In this document: positions 1 through 6,433 of the stretch, piece after piece
How positions within the stretch are numbered: position 1 is the first letter of the stretch
Layout: each line of letters starts with the position of its first letter
Virus record (IMG/VR): IMGVR_UViG_3300028384_001194
Location: 1-20,583 of that record
Direction: 5' to 3' (one strand)
DNA from: a virus
DNA length: 20,583 nucleotides
Made by a program: the position numbers and the translations under genes
The notes under the pieces: model-generated
What the model was told of the DNA's origin: nothing
Seen by the model: only the letters and a program-made list of their open reading frames with translations
Databases searched by the model: none

Positions 1-615
1 GCCTCAGGCCTTGCTTCTAAGGCTGGTTCACTTTTGAAGAGCGACGGAGCTAAGAAGGCGCTTGATATCGCAAAGAAGGTTCAGGGATCCAATCTCCCAG
101 CAAACTTTGGCAAAACTCAGGCTCAGGGCATGCAGTCTTTGGGGGCTACTCAGTTCCAAATGCCACAGGCAGGCGGCCTTATGGCCCCTGGAGCAAACGT
201 GGGGCAAGGAGTCCTTCCTATCCAGGAATTTGATCAGCCCGAAGAGAATTTTGATTACGAGAGCGAGGCTGTCGATCAGGGTGTTCAGGACTTTGACCAG
301 GGAGAGGAGAACTTCGATGATGGTTCTGGATTTGATTTGATGGGCGCTCTTCAACAGTTCGGCAACTTCTACACTGGAGATAAGGGTGTAAAGATCACCA
401 AGAAGAAAGAGCCAAACATGAAAACCGAAGATCTCCTTAGAGCTCTTCAGTCTTACGAGGCAGTAAAGAAGGCCCAGTCTAGACGTCAGGGCCTCACCGC
501 AAAAGACGAAAAGGAGTTGCTCAATAGACTCCTCAAGGCTCAGGGTGAACGCCGTCGCGCTCTTAGCGAGGGTGGATACCCGTCAAACTCCATCATGCAC
601 GGACTTAAGAGATAA
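1..615 (+). CDS. Hypothetical virion-associated protein, 5' truncated by window edge
   Basis: The frame is open from base 1 to the TAA at 613-615, so the start lies upstream of the window; the TTG at 34 is only an internal codon. I do not recognise the family. The visible part has a Gln/Gly/Met-rich low-complexity stretch (about residues 38-70), then an acidic region with a duplicated motif (FDQPEENFD and FDQGEENFD, about 23 residues apart), and a helical, charged C-terminal third rich in Lys/Arg/Glu that ends in MHGLKR. Low-complexity N-terminal regions of this sort occur in phage internal or scaffold-like virion proteins, but function is not established. Its stop overlaps the next start (TAATG), so it belongs to the left-arm structural operon. 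Confidence 0.75.
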   Translation, partial: ASGLASKAGSLLKSDGAKKALDIAKKVQGSNLPANFGKTQAQGMQSLGATQFQMPQAGGLMAPGANVGQGVLPIQEFDQPEENFDYESEAVDQGVQDFDQGEENFDDGSGFDLMGALQQFGNFYTGDKGVKITKKKEPNMKTEDLLRALQSYEAVKKAQSRRQGLTAKDEKELLNRLLKAQGERRRALSEGGYPSNSIMHGLKR

Positions 616-1043
616 TGGCAACACTTACAGTAACCATACAAGAGAGCATTACTCTCAACGGATCTGAAAGAGGATCTACGAACACGATTGATATGACTGG
701 CATCACCCAGTTGGATCAACGTATCGTAAAGGTGGGGACTACAGAGCAGTCTCTGGTCCTTTTCGATACGGCGGAGGCTGCAGGTCAGTTCGCTGACTCC
801 AGCGTAGACTACGTTCGTATCACGAACTTGGACCTCACGAATTTTATCACACTGCGTATGACCTCTGGGAACGACGAATATTTCGTTAAGCTCTCAGCGG
901 GTGACACCTTTGTGTTGTTTGAAACTGTCATGGATACCGATGATGACGCTGGCGCAGCCGTAGCATCATTGGCAAACATCGACTCTATTAAAGCAGTGGC
1001 CAATACTGCGTCCTGCAACGTTGAACTATTTGTAGCAGCATAA
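615..1043 (+). CDS. Decoration-like beta-rich structural protein (paralogue of the 18289 and 18684 products)
   Basis: This 142-residue protein has alternating hydrophobic and polar residues throughout, as expected for a beta-sandwich. It has no signal peptide or membrane segment. A central block, YVRITNLDLTNFITLRM, then a loop, then KLSAGDTFVLFE, then DSIKAV near the C-terminus, matches in order and spacing the products encoded at 18289 and 18684 (IYIRVASNN..YVTLTV, YGGDFAFLPW, DIKL). The three are probably paralogous small virion surface proteins, such as head or tail decoration proteins. That role is inferred from the fold-like pattern and from two of them sitting beside the scaffold and capsid genes. 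The start is fixed by the TAATG overlap with the upstream stop, and the stop overlaps the next ATG in the same way. Confidence 0.8.
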   Translation: MATLTVTIQESITLNGSERGSTNTIDMTGITQLDQRIVKVGTTEQSLVLFDTAEAAGQFADSSVDYVRITNLDLTNFITLRMTSGNDEYFVKLSAGDTFVLFETVMDTDDDAGAAVASLANIDSIKAVANTASCNVELFVAA

Positions 1044-1642
1044 TGCCTAAAACACTAAAAAAGCCAGGACCCGATCAAGCGGGTTTGAAAAAACTACCCG
1101 AGAACGTTAGAAACAAGATGGGGTACATGAACAATGGAGGAAAGCTCAGAAAGAAGCTTGACAAAATTGCTGCCAGAGCTCAGAAGAAAGCTGAAAAGGC
1201 TCACGCCAAGGGAGAGAAGAAAGGAGGTAAGGTCGTAGGAACCAAGAGAGTTACTACTGCCGCCGAACCAAGAGGTCTCACCTCAAGAAGAGAGACAGTA
1301 AAGGTTTACGAGAAGGAGCAAAAGGCACTCGATAAGGGCGTTCGAAAGCAGAGTAAGGCGATTGACAAAGACTACTTCAAGGGCCAAAGAAAGAAGAAGC
1401 GTAAGGCTAAGAGAGCTGGAGCAAACTTTATTCAAAGAGCCGCAGCTAAGTCCAAGAGAAGATCAACTGGAAGTGGATCTAGGTCTAGAACGGGAGGTCC
1501 TTTGAGCAGAGCCATTGGTAGGGTCTCTGAGAGAATCGCCAATAAGGGCACTGCTGGATCTAAGGCCAGAAAGAGAAGCCGAGGCTGCGGTAAAGACTGC
1601 CAGAGAAAAATTAGAGCTGGTCAAGCTGGGTTCAATAAGTGA
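1043..1642 (+). CDS. Very basic Lys/Arg-rich protein, possible DNA-condensing virion protein
   Basis: By my count 63 of 199 residues are Lys or Arg, spread along the whole chain and concentrated in clusters such as GQRKKKRKAKR (about residues 114-124). Ala- and Lys-rich heptad-like stretches (about residues 35-60) resemble histone H1-like or HU-tail sequence. A small Cys pair (GCGKDC, about residues 181-186) lies near the C-terminus. The segment NNGGKLRKK near residue 31 recalls NKGGKLK in the small basic protein encoded at 17682. No catalytic motif is visible. Nucleic-acid binding, for example condensing packaged DNA, is inferred from composition alone. The start is fixed by TAATG overlap with the upstream gene. 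Confidence 0.8.
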   Translation: MPKTLKKPGPDQAGLKKLPENVRNKMGYMNNGGKLRKKLDKIAARAQKKAEKAHAKGEKKGGKVVGTKRVTTAAEPRGLTSRRETVKVYEKEQKALDKGVRKQSKAIDKDYFKGQRKKKRKAKRAGANFIQRAAAKSKRRSTGSGSRSRTGGPLSRAIGRVSERIANKGTAGSKARKRSRGCGKDCQRKIRAGQAGFNK

Positions 1643-1770
1643 ACAAGAACTACTTCAATCCTATCAGGAAACGAAAGGATCCTGGAGTAGAAAACGAAAA
1701 AAGACGCTTAAATAATGAAGCTGTCAAAAAATCTGTCGCTCGCCGAGGTGACAAAAAGCAACACGGCTAA
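1639..1770 (+). CDS. Possible small basic ORF bridging to the endolysin gene
   Basis: A GTG start overlaps the upstream stop in the GTGA arrangement and gives 43 residues beginning MNKNYFNPIRKRKDPG and ending GDKKQHG, highly charged and basic. It would fill the 72-base space before the endolysin start at 1715 and overlap that gene by 56 bases. No family is recognised. The GTG start and long overlap keep this uncertain; the alternative is an untranslated spacer. Confidence 0.25.
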   Translation: MNKNYFNPIRKRKDPGVENEKRRLNNEAVKKSVARRGDKKQHG

Positions 1771-2185
1771 AAGACTTGGAATAGATAATACACCTGATGA
1801 CTGGGCTACAGAAAATTTACGAAAGGTTGCAGAGCACGTATTTCAACCTCTTAGGGACGCTTTCGGGTGCCCTATATATGTGTCGAGCGGCTATCGTTCG
1901 CCTGAGCTCAACACTGCTATCGGCGGTGCGAAGCGCAGTCAACATGTGGAGGGAAGAGCACTTGATCTGGACGCAGACGTATTCGGACGCTGTACAAACG
2001 GTGAGATCTTCCGCTGGATACTCAACAACGTTACGTTTGATCAACTCATTTGGGAGTTTGGTGATCAAGACAATCCTGATTGGGTTCACGTCTCTTTCGT
2101 TTATGATGGGCTTAATCGTGGTAGGTGTCTCAAGGCTTGTCGCGACGATAAGGGAAAGGTTTACTACGAAGCTATCTTGAAATGA
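1715..2185 (+). CDS. Endolysin-type D-Ala-D-Ala carboxypeptidase, peptidase M15 family
   Basis: This 156-residue single-domain zinc peptidase should cleave peptidoglycan peptide cross-links, either at lysis or at entry. The M15 (Peptidase_M15_3-like) signature is complete: the N-terminal SKNLSLAEVTKSNTA segment, SSGYRS at residues 58-62, SQHVEGRALDLD at 75-86 with probable zinc ligands His77 and Asp84, Glu114 in the LIWEF strand as candidate catalytic base, and WVHVS with His125 as third ligand. There is no signal peptide, as usual for phage endolysins that need a holin; no holin is evident nearby. The ATG at 1715 is chosen because it gives the family's usual N-terminus. The stop overlaps the LamG gene start (ATGA). 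Confidence 0.93.
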   Translation: MKLSKNLSLAEVTKSNTAKRLGIDNTPDDWATENLRKVAEHVFQPLRDAFGCPIYVSSGYRSPELNTAIGGAKRSQHVEGRALDLDADVFGRCTNGEIFRWILNNVTFDQLIWEFGDQDNPDWVHVSFVYDGLNRGRCLKACRDDKGKVYYEAILK

Positions 2186-2994
2186 GACTAGGACTGGTAT
2201 TATCACAAGGAGGTCAGGCTGGGGAGTCTTCAGCAGCAGCTCAAAAGAACCTACCCCCCTCTTTCACAAACACGAAGTCATTAAGCTTCGACGGGACAAA
2301 CGACAGGGCCAGCTTTTCTAGCAACTCTGTCTTCCCTTCGCTTATCGGCTCAGGAGACTTTAGTATCTCTTGGTGGAGCAAATCTCCAAATTTCAGCCCA
2401 GCAGGTAGCGGCTATGAAAGCACTCTTTTCTACTCGCTTTATTTCGCAGGTGGGTTTAGGACATTCGTTCTCGGAGCTATTGGAGATGCAGGCAATTCAT
2501 CTTATCCAGGGAAATTCTATACTCAAGTTTCACTCGGCTCTACAACCTACGCTAGTTTTGTTAGCACAAATACGGTTACGTCGAACCTAACAAACGATGA
2601 CTGGAATCACTTTGTGTTTACTTCAGACGCAGGTGCATCCTCTAGGACCCAAAAGTTGTATATAAACAACACTGAAATTGCAGGCTCAAGCAACAGTAAT
2701 GCGGTTGATTTTAGCAATATAAATTTTGGGGATATCGCGCTCGGTGCAGTGACATTCAACATGGGCAGCGACACTTACGAAGACGTAGAGACTGATGAGC
2801 TTGTTGTGACAAATACCGTTTTGTCATCTAGCGATGTTTCTGACATATACAACAGTGGCGTACCTAAAGACGAGTCTGAAAGATCTGGACTTATTGGGTA
2901 CTGGAGATTTGAGGACGACGGATCAGACTCTAGCAGCAACTCAAATGACCTTACAATTAGCGGAGCAACCTTTACAGACGACGTAGCATCATGA
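2182..2994 (+). CDS. LamG/concanavalin A-like lectin domain protein, probable fibre or receptor-binding protein
   Basis: The 270-residue product matches the phage type of laminin-G-like domain. LSFDGTNDRASFSS comes near residue 35, then FSISWWSKS (a strand with paired Trp), DDWNHFVFTSDAG, KLYINNTEI, then ETDELVVTNTVLSSSDVSDIYNSG and finally GLIGYWRFEDDGSDSSSNSNDLT close to the C-terminus. LamG domains of this arrangement occur in phage tail-fibre or head-surface proteins and bind glycans. The surface location and the ligand are inferred. The first 34 residues are Gly/Ser/Ala-rich and may be the attachment segment. It starts inside the endolysin stop (ATGA) and ends inside the next start (ATGA), so the three genes are translationally coupled. 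Confidence 0.85.
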   Translation: MRLGLVLSQGGQAGESSAAAQKNLPPSFTNTKSLSFDGTNDRASFSSNSVFPSLIGSGDFSISWWSKSPNFSPAGSGYESTLFYSLYFAGGFRTFVLGAIGDAGNSSYPGKFYTQVSLGSTTYASFVSTNTVTSNLTNDDWNHFVFTSDAGASSRTQKLYINNTEIAGSSNSNAVDFSNINFGDIALGAVTFNMGSDTYEDVETDELVVTNTVLSSSDVSDIYNSGVPKDESERSGLIGYWRFEDDGSDSSSNSNDLTISGATFTDDVAS

Positions 2995-3245
2995 GGAAGT
3001 ATGCAATCATAAATACATCTGACCTTCTTACTAGGACAGCAAACGAAAGCGTTGACGGATCTGTAGAAGCTCTAAGGAAAACAGTTAGGAACACACAAAA
3101 GTCTTTGCTTAGATGGGATGGTCCCACCCCATACGGAGCATCTTCCTTAACTACTTACACTCACTCAGAGATTATGGCCATCCTTGAGGATCCCGACGGA
3201 GACTGGTGGGTTGATTTTGAATCTTACAAAGACTACACGGAATAA
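2991..3245 (+). CDS. Small hypothetical protein downstream of the LamG protein
   Basis: This 84-residue soluble protein is of unrecognised family. The N-terminal strand (RKYAIINTSDL) is followed by a helix-prone segment and a C-terminal half rich in Tyr, Trp and acidic residues (DPDGDWWVDFESYKDY). The layout, with an N-terminal strand reading the current state and a later IMAILEDPDG segment, recalls the short accessory genes that often follow phage fibre genes, such as fibre chaperones, but no motif proves this. It overlaps the LamG gene by four bases (ATGA) and is separated from the next ATG by a single base. Confidence 0.7.
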   Translation: MRKYAIINTSDLLTRTANESVDGSVEALRKTVRNTQKSLLRWDGPTPYGASSLTTYTHSEIMAILEDPDGDWWVDFESYKDYTE

Positions 3246-3246
3246 C

Positions 3247-4371
3247 ATGGCATATAGAAGAACAAGACAGTCTGGTCAAAAAAGGAAGTCTAACAAGATA
3301 TCAAAGCAGATGTCTAGAAAGACCCCCCTTAGAATACCTGTTCTCGAAAACAAGGTAGATAATCAAGTCAAGCAGCTCAACGTTCAGGTCCCTTCATCAA
3401 GCTCAAACTTAAATCTTGATGACTGCGCTCTAATGGCTTGGGGGCAGTCTATAACTGCTGCACCTAATGCAGGTGGTCAGGGAGGTCTTCCTTATGGTCC
3501 TGACATTCAGCTCAATGTTGCCCCCCCGCTTCCCCCGAATCCTTTTTCTGACATAAGCCCCGTAGAGTTCCTTAACTACTGGGGCGTTCAGGCTCCAAAT
3601 GGATCATACCCTCTTGGTGCAAGCGGAAACCTAAACATCTCCTATACTGTGCGTATTTGGACGGGATCTGTTAATAATCTCGACGAGTTTGCTTTGATGA
3701 CTCTTCAGCCTGGCATGTTTATGCACTGTGTTCGTCTGACGGGTAAGGCCAGATTGGTAAAAGCTAATGGTCAAGAAATTCAGCTTCACTTCGAGCACAA
3801 GAACAGTATACCAGTAATCGCCTATTCAAGCATAGACTTTAATAGCGGTGGCGGTGGATTTGGCATCGGAGGCGGAGGAACAGGATCTGGGGGCTCATAT
3901 CCTGTTTATCAGCCAGACCCTAATGGCATAAAGTATATTGAGTTTCACTGTCACGACGTACAAGTCCCTATTGATAAGTGTTTTTGGAAGTTAAGCAACT
4001 TGACCTATCACGCTCCAGGTCAAAGCCCTGGTTTTGTTCTGCCTAACCCGAACTGGCCATTTTCTTATGGAATTGACGCCAACTTTGGACTTAATATGAA
4101 CAACTCTTTCCCAGTCTCGAACCACTTTGAGTATGGTGATAGATTGATCATAGAGAACATTACCGCTCACGCAAATCCCTTCTGGGGGCTCAAGAACTGC
4201 AGCTACTCAATAGCTGTAGACGAGGACGGAGATGGACAAGCAGATGACTTCTTCGGGAATATTGTTAATGTGAATGGATCGGGCCCCGCGCCAGTATCAG
4301 GGGGCAACGCTGGTGGTAATCTGATGACCATGCTCCCATCAGAGACTAAGGTCCTTGAATTTATTGCCTAA
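3247..4371 (+). CDS. Glycine-rich fibre-like or surface structural protein with a Ca-binding-like loop
   Basis: The 374-residue product has a strongly basic N-terminus (first 35 residues, RRTRQSGQKRKSNK) followed by beta-rich sequence with many aromatic, Asn and Pro residues. There is a poly-Gly hinge (SGGGGFGIGGGGTGSGGS) near residues 200-217. Near the C-terminus DEDGDGQAD (from residue 325) has the DxDxDGxxD pattern of EF-hand or thrombospondin type 3 calcium-binding loops. I do not recognise the family. A basic arm plus beta domains and a Gly hinge would suit an exposed virion protein. The ATG at 3247 follows the upstream stop by one base; an upstream extension to 3184 exists but would overlap the preceding gene by 62 bases. 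Confidence 0.75.
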   Translation: MAYRRTRQSGQKRKSNKISKQMSRKTPLRIPVLENKVDNQVKQLNVQVPSSSSNLNLDDCALMAWGQSITAAPNAGGQGGLPYGPDIQLNVAPPLPPNPFSDISPVEFLNYWGVQAPNGSYPLGASGNLNISYTVRIWTGSVNNLDEFALMTLQPGMFMHCVRLTGKARLVKANGQEIQLHFEHKNSIPVIAYSSIDFNSGGGGFGIGGGGTGSGGSYPVYQPDPNGIKYIEFHCHDVQVPIDKCFWKLSNLTYHAPGQSPGFVLPNPNWPFSYGIDANFGLNMNNSFPVSNHFEYGDRLIIENITAHANPFWGLKNCSYSIAVDEDGDGQADDFFGNIVNVNGSGPAPVSGGNAGGNLMTMLPSETKVLEFIA

Positions 4372-4793
4372 GAGTTTTCAAGCCTATTGTAAAAAGCCTG
4401 CACTAACAAGCGGGCTTTTTGCGTTATGGCATATCTGACTCTGTAGTTGTATTTCGTCTCTTCTCTGAATAGATGATCTTCAAGCGTTTGAGACGGAGTC
4501 ATCTTGTCAAAGTGTTTGTAGATGTAACCCTGCTTAACTAACTCATACACAAGTCTTTCGCCCAGCTTCTTTTCTGAGTAGTCGTAATCCTCTGCAGCAT
4601 ACTTAAGTGTCCAGAACTCCAGGTCGTATGCCCACAGCAAAAACATGAGTTCTTTCTCGAAGATATCCTTGTCTCTGCAGAAGCTTTTGACCGTGGTTCT
4701 CAGCCTCTTGAGGTAGTTGTTTTTTACGTACCTTTGATTTAATCTAGAAAACTCTCTGAAAAGCTTCTTCTTTGAGACTACGCTTTTTGGCAT
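4368..4793 (-). CDS. Winged helix-turn-helix DNA-binding protein (MarR-like), only reverse-strand gene
   Basis: This 141-residue protein is basic at its N-terminus (first 40 residues). Its middle looks like a MarR-type winged helix: a helix around ELMFLLWAYDLEFWTLKYAAED (49-70), a probable recognition helix around YSEKKLGERLVYELVKQGY (72-90), and a charged wing (FREETKYNYRVRYAITQ, 109-125). A final helix, KARLLVQAFYNRL, follows the ITxKxRxLV pattern common after the wing. I infer a transcriptional regulator or nucleoid-type binder; the target is unknown. It is the only gene on the minus strand and its stop overlaps the end of the convergent forward gene by four bases. No clear promoter is visible upstream on its strand. 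Confidence 0.72.
   Translation of the reverse strand: MPKSVVSKKKLFREFSRLNQRYVKNNYLKRLRTTVKSFCRDKDIFEKELMFLLWAYDLEFWTLKYAAEDYDYSEKKLGERLVYELVKQGYIYKHFDKMTPSQTLEDHLFREETKYNYRVRYAITQKARLLVQAFYNRLENS
4391..4420. terminator. Bidirectional intrinsic terminator hairpin
   Basis: An 11-pair stem (AAAAAGCCTGC with GCGGGCTTTTT, one G-T wobble) closes an 8-base loop. It has A5 on the left arm and T5 on the right, so it can terminate in either direction. It lies 20 bases past the stop of the forward gene ending at 4371 and inside the last codons of the convergent reverse gene. Confidence 0.7.
4708..4736 (+). promoter_or_regulatory. Candidate Bacteroidota-type promoter for the 4805-6433 genes
   Basis: TACCTTTG at 4729-4736 fits TAnnTTTG, with a TTG at 4708-4710 spaced 18 bases upstream as a possible -33 element. 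The forward genes from 4805 are cut off from the left arm by the hairpin at 4391-4420, so a promoter is expected here, inside the 5' part of the reverse gene. The match is shorter than the nine-base element seen elsewhere. Confidence 0.35.
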
Positions 4794-4804
4794 TAAATAA
4801 AGTG

Positions 4805-5110
4805 ATGATGGATAACGAAGATACAGAAGACTATCAGTTCCTAATAGAGATGCAGCAGCTCCACAGCCAGATGGAGGTTTTGATCGAGCGCTACAATATG
4901 AGGGATAGAGTCATGTCTGTAATCGTCACTGGTCTTCTCGAACCCATTGATGAAGACACCAGCCAGATGAAAGCCTTGTTTAGCTACAACCTTGGTTCTA
5001 AAGAGGAGATGGAGGAGATGGTGAAGTTTATATCAAGCACTTACGAGGATCAGAACAGTGGGCCAGATCTAGAGGACCTTCTTGGTGACCTCGGCATTTC
5101 ATTGAACTAA
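4805..5110 (+). CDS. Acidic hypothetical protein
   Basis: The product is 101 residues from ATG 4805 (100 from the adjacent ATG 4808), acidic and mainly helical by composition. A helix LIEMQQLHSQMEVLIERY (about 13-30) is followed by VMSVIVTGLLEPIDEDTSQMKALFSYNL and a Glu/Met-rich helix; it ends DLEDLLGDLGISLN. The family is not recognised. An in-frame upstream start at 4772 would overlap the divergent gene start and is less likely. The stop overlaps the next start (TAATG), beginning a chain of small genes that leads to the co-chaperonin. Confidence 0.75.
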   Translation: MMDNEDTEDYQFLIEMQQLHSQMEVLIERYNMRDRVMSVIVTGLLEPIDEDTSQMKALFSYNLGSKEEMEEMVKFISSTYEDQNSGPDLEDLLGDLGISLN

Positions 5111-5346
5111 TGGACGGACTTATACGGAAGATCATCATCGGGAGAGACCCGAAGGATGCCATGGCTTATTACGTTGGCATGAGAGCTGGCGGAGGAGAGG
5201 TGTCAACCATCATCATGGACGATAAACACCTTTTCAAGTACAACAAGAAGAGATACCTTGTATATTTGCAAAGAGACGACTCACAGGTTTTGTGGAAGTG
5301 TGTCGACGACATGCCTTGCATTATAGAATATGACTGCAACTTCTAA
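5110..5346 (+). CDS. Small hypothetical protein
   Basis: This 78-residue protein of unrecognised family opens with DGLIRKIIIGRDPKDAMAYYVG, contains a Gly-rich turn (RAGGGEV) and continues with alternating beta-strand-like segments (VSTIIMDD, RYLVYLQRDD, QVLWKCVDD, CIIEYDC). The pattern suggests a small all-beta fold of the SH3 or OB size class, but no binding residues can be named. It starts in the upstream stop (TAATG) and its last 17 bases overlap the next small gene at 5330. Confidence 0.75.
   Translation: MDGLIRKIIIGRDPKDAMAYYVGMRAGGGEVSTIIMDDKHLFKYNKKRYLVYLQRDDSQVLWKCVDDMPCIIEYDCNF
5261..5269 (+). promoter_or_regulatory. Internal TATATTTGC element, possible promoter
   Basis: This is an exact copy of the nine-base promoter-like element, lying within the 5110-5346 gene and 60 bases before the ATG at 5330. 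It encodes VYLQ in that gene, so coincidence is possible. If active it would drive the 5330 and GroES-like genes with a leader of roughly 55 bases. Confidence 0.25.
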
Positions 5347-5497
5347 TAGTAAAGGACTGGGTGATACCGTAGAGAAGATCACCAAGGCTACAGGAATTAA
5401 AAAGCTCGTTGAGAAGTATGGCCCCTCAGACTGTGGCTGTGCCCAACGACGCGACAAATTGAACGAAATGTTTCCCTACAAAAATGAAGACTCTTGA
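5330..5497 (+). CDS. Small phage protein with central CGC motif
   Basis: The 55-residue product reads MTATSNSKGLGDTVEKITKA at its start and continues TGIKKLVEKYG, then SDCGCAQRRDKLNEMFPY. This GLGDxxEKxTKATGIK...CGCxxRRDKLNxxFPY pattern is one I recognise as a recurrent small protein of phages and related elements of Bacteroidota; its function is unknown. The adjacent Cys35 and Cys37 followed by basic residues could bind metal or form a redox or dimer contact, which is inference. It overlaps the upstream gene by 17 bases and the downstream GroES-like gene by 14. Without it, 137 bases between those genes would be empty. Confidence 0.8.
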   Translation: MTATSNSKGLGDTVEKITKATGIKKLVEKYGPSDCGCAQRRDKLNEMFPYKNEDS

Positions 5498-6089
5498 CCT
5501 ATTCGTTGTCGAGCTGGACAAGCAGATCAAAGACACGATAACTACCGATGGGGGCTTGGAGCTTTACGTAGACTCCAAGTGGAACGAATTTAAGCACCGA
5601 GTGACCGAGGGTCCTGTGGTGTGCGCCCCACTCAAGCATGATACTGGCGTAGAGCCAGGCGATACCTTGTACTTTCACCACCTAGTCGTACTTAATGAGG
5701 GTCAAGTACTGACTGGCCACGAGAAGCACTTCTTGGTTCGCTATGATGCTGAACACACAATCAATAACCAAGCAATCGCATACAAGAGTGCAAAAAGTGG
5801 ACACATATATACTCTCGGCGGTTGGGCTCTTCTCACGCCTGTTGAAGAGGGTCCTGATCCTGGAGAGCAAAGCGACCTCATCGAAGTGGTCAAGCTTACC
5901 GAGTCTCCTGTTCGCAAAGCTCGCGTTGCTTTTGACGCTCCTTGGCTTGAAGAGCTTGGGATCGGTACTGGCGATGTTGTGGGCATTAAAAAGAACCGAG
6001 ACTACGAGATAACTATCGACGAGGTTAAGTACTTTAGAGTTCGAGCAGAAGATATTCTTTATGTCGAGGAAGAAGTTCACAACGATTGA
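5484..6089 (+). CDS. GroES-like co-chaperonin with two GroES-type domains
   Basis: This 201-residue protein is about twice the usual GroES length of about 97 residues. Domain 1 (about 1-105) has the start LDLFVVEL, a GG-L-E-L sequence at 23-27 in the place of the GroES mobile-loop GGIVL, VTEGPVVCAP, and the hallmark VEPGDTLYF (56-64). Domain 2 (about 113-197) starts GWALLTPVEE and ends with TGDVVGI...YEITIDEVKYFRVRAEDILYV, which closely follows the GroES C-terminal pattern (VDGKEYLLVREEDILAV). By analogy with T4 gp31 it should replace or supplement host GroES so that the chaperonin folds a phage protein, perhaps the capsid subunit. It is encoded upstream of the terminase and portal. The start overlaps the small CGC-motif gene. 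Confidence 0.82.
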   Translation: MKTLDLFVVELDKQIKDTITTDGGLELYVDSKWNEFKHRVTEGPVVCAPLKHDTGVEPGDTLYFHHLVVLNEGQVLTGHEKHFLVRYDAEHTINNQAIAYKSAKSGHIYTLGGWALLTPVEEGPDPGEQSDLIEVVKLTESPVRKARVAFDAPWLEELGIGTGDVVGIKKNRDYEITIDEVKYFRVRAEDILYVEEEVHND

Positions 6090-6351
6090 TGCTGCAGAGC
6101 GACTGATGAAGTCGATGGAAGTGGCTATCAACAATATGATTGATGAAGTCAAGAAACCTGTTGATCCTGAGATCAACGGGAGCGCAAGAAAAGCAGAGCT
6201 TCAGTCCATCAAACAAACAGCTACAGACTGTAAGGAGCTAATCGTTGAAAGACAGCGATTGGAGCAAATGATCAAAGATCTACAGACAAATGGGGGAATC
6301 GAAGAAGCCAAAGACTACAGCGGAGGTTTCGCTGAGAGATACTCTAAATGA
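6061..6351 (+). CDS. Small helical hypothetical protein, possible coiled coil
   Basis: The 96-residue product is mainly charged helix: FTTIDAAERLMKSMEVAINN, then a break with DPEINGSARKAELQSIKQ, then a heptad-like segment CKELIVERQRLEQMIKDLQ (about 58-76). It ends with GGFAERYSK. I do not recognise a named family. Size, helicity and position a little upstream of the large terminase would be compatible with a small terminase subunit, but no helix-turn-helix can be assigned, so this is only a possibility. It overlaps the GroES-like gene by 29 bases. Confidence 0.7.
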   Translation: MSRKKFTTIDAAERLMKSMEVAINNMIDEVKKPVDPEINGSARKAELQSIKQTATDCKELIVERQRLEQMIKDLQTNGGIEEAKDYSGGFAERYSK

Positions 6352-6433
6352 TTGGAAAGAAATCGTGTATCAAAAAAACAAGATAGATTTTAAGTTCTGG
6401 GATGAATCCTGGAACGAGGAGTTTGAAGATTAA
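6290..6433 (+). CDS. Overlapping small gene, 47-residue hypothetical protein
   Basis: ATG 6290 opens a frame different from the upstream gene and overlaps its last 62 bases. The product begins MGESKKPKTTAEVSLRDTLN, continues with DWKEIVYQKNKIDFKFW and ends DESWNEEFED. A Lys-rich head, a helix and an acidic, Trp-rich tail look like a real protein, and the second half lies in otherwise empty sequence. The stop touches the tRNA-like element starting at 6434. No family is recognised. The main uncertainty is the long overlap. Confidence 0.55.
   Translation: MGESKKPKTTAEVSLRDTLNDWKEIVYQKNKIDFKFWDESWNEEFED

Noticed and set aside
1639-1642. Programmed frameshift extending the basic protein into the spacer
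   Set aside because: No slippery sequence or following hairpin is visible at the stop, and both alternative frames lack family support.
1515-1715. Plus-strand 66-residue frame from TTG 1515 to the endolysin start
   Set aside because: Most of it lies in another frame of the basic protein gene and its only start is an internal TTG; the tail that ends in TAATG has no start of its own.
1817-2206. Minus-strand 129-residue open frame opposite the endolysin
   Set aside because: It is antisense to a gene with complete catalytic motifs and shows no independent evidence.
5682-6176. Minus-strand 164-residue open frame opposite the GroES-like gene
   Set aside because: It is antisense to the co-chaperonin and the next gene; no domain or regulatory signal supports it.
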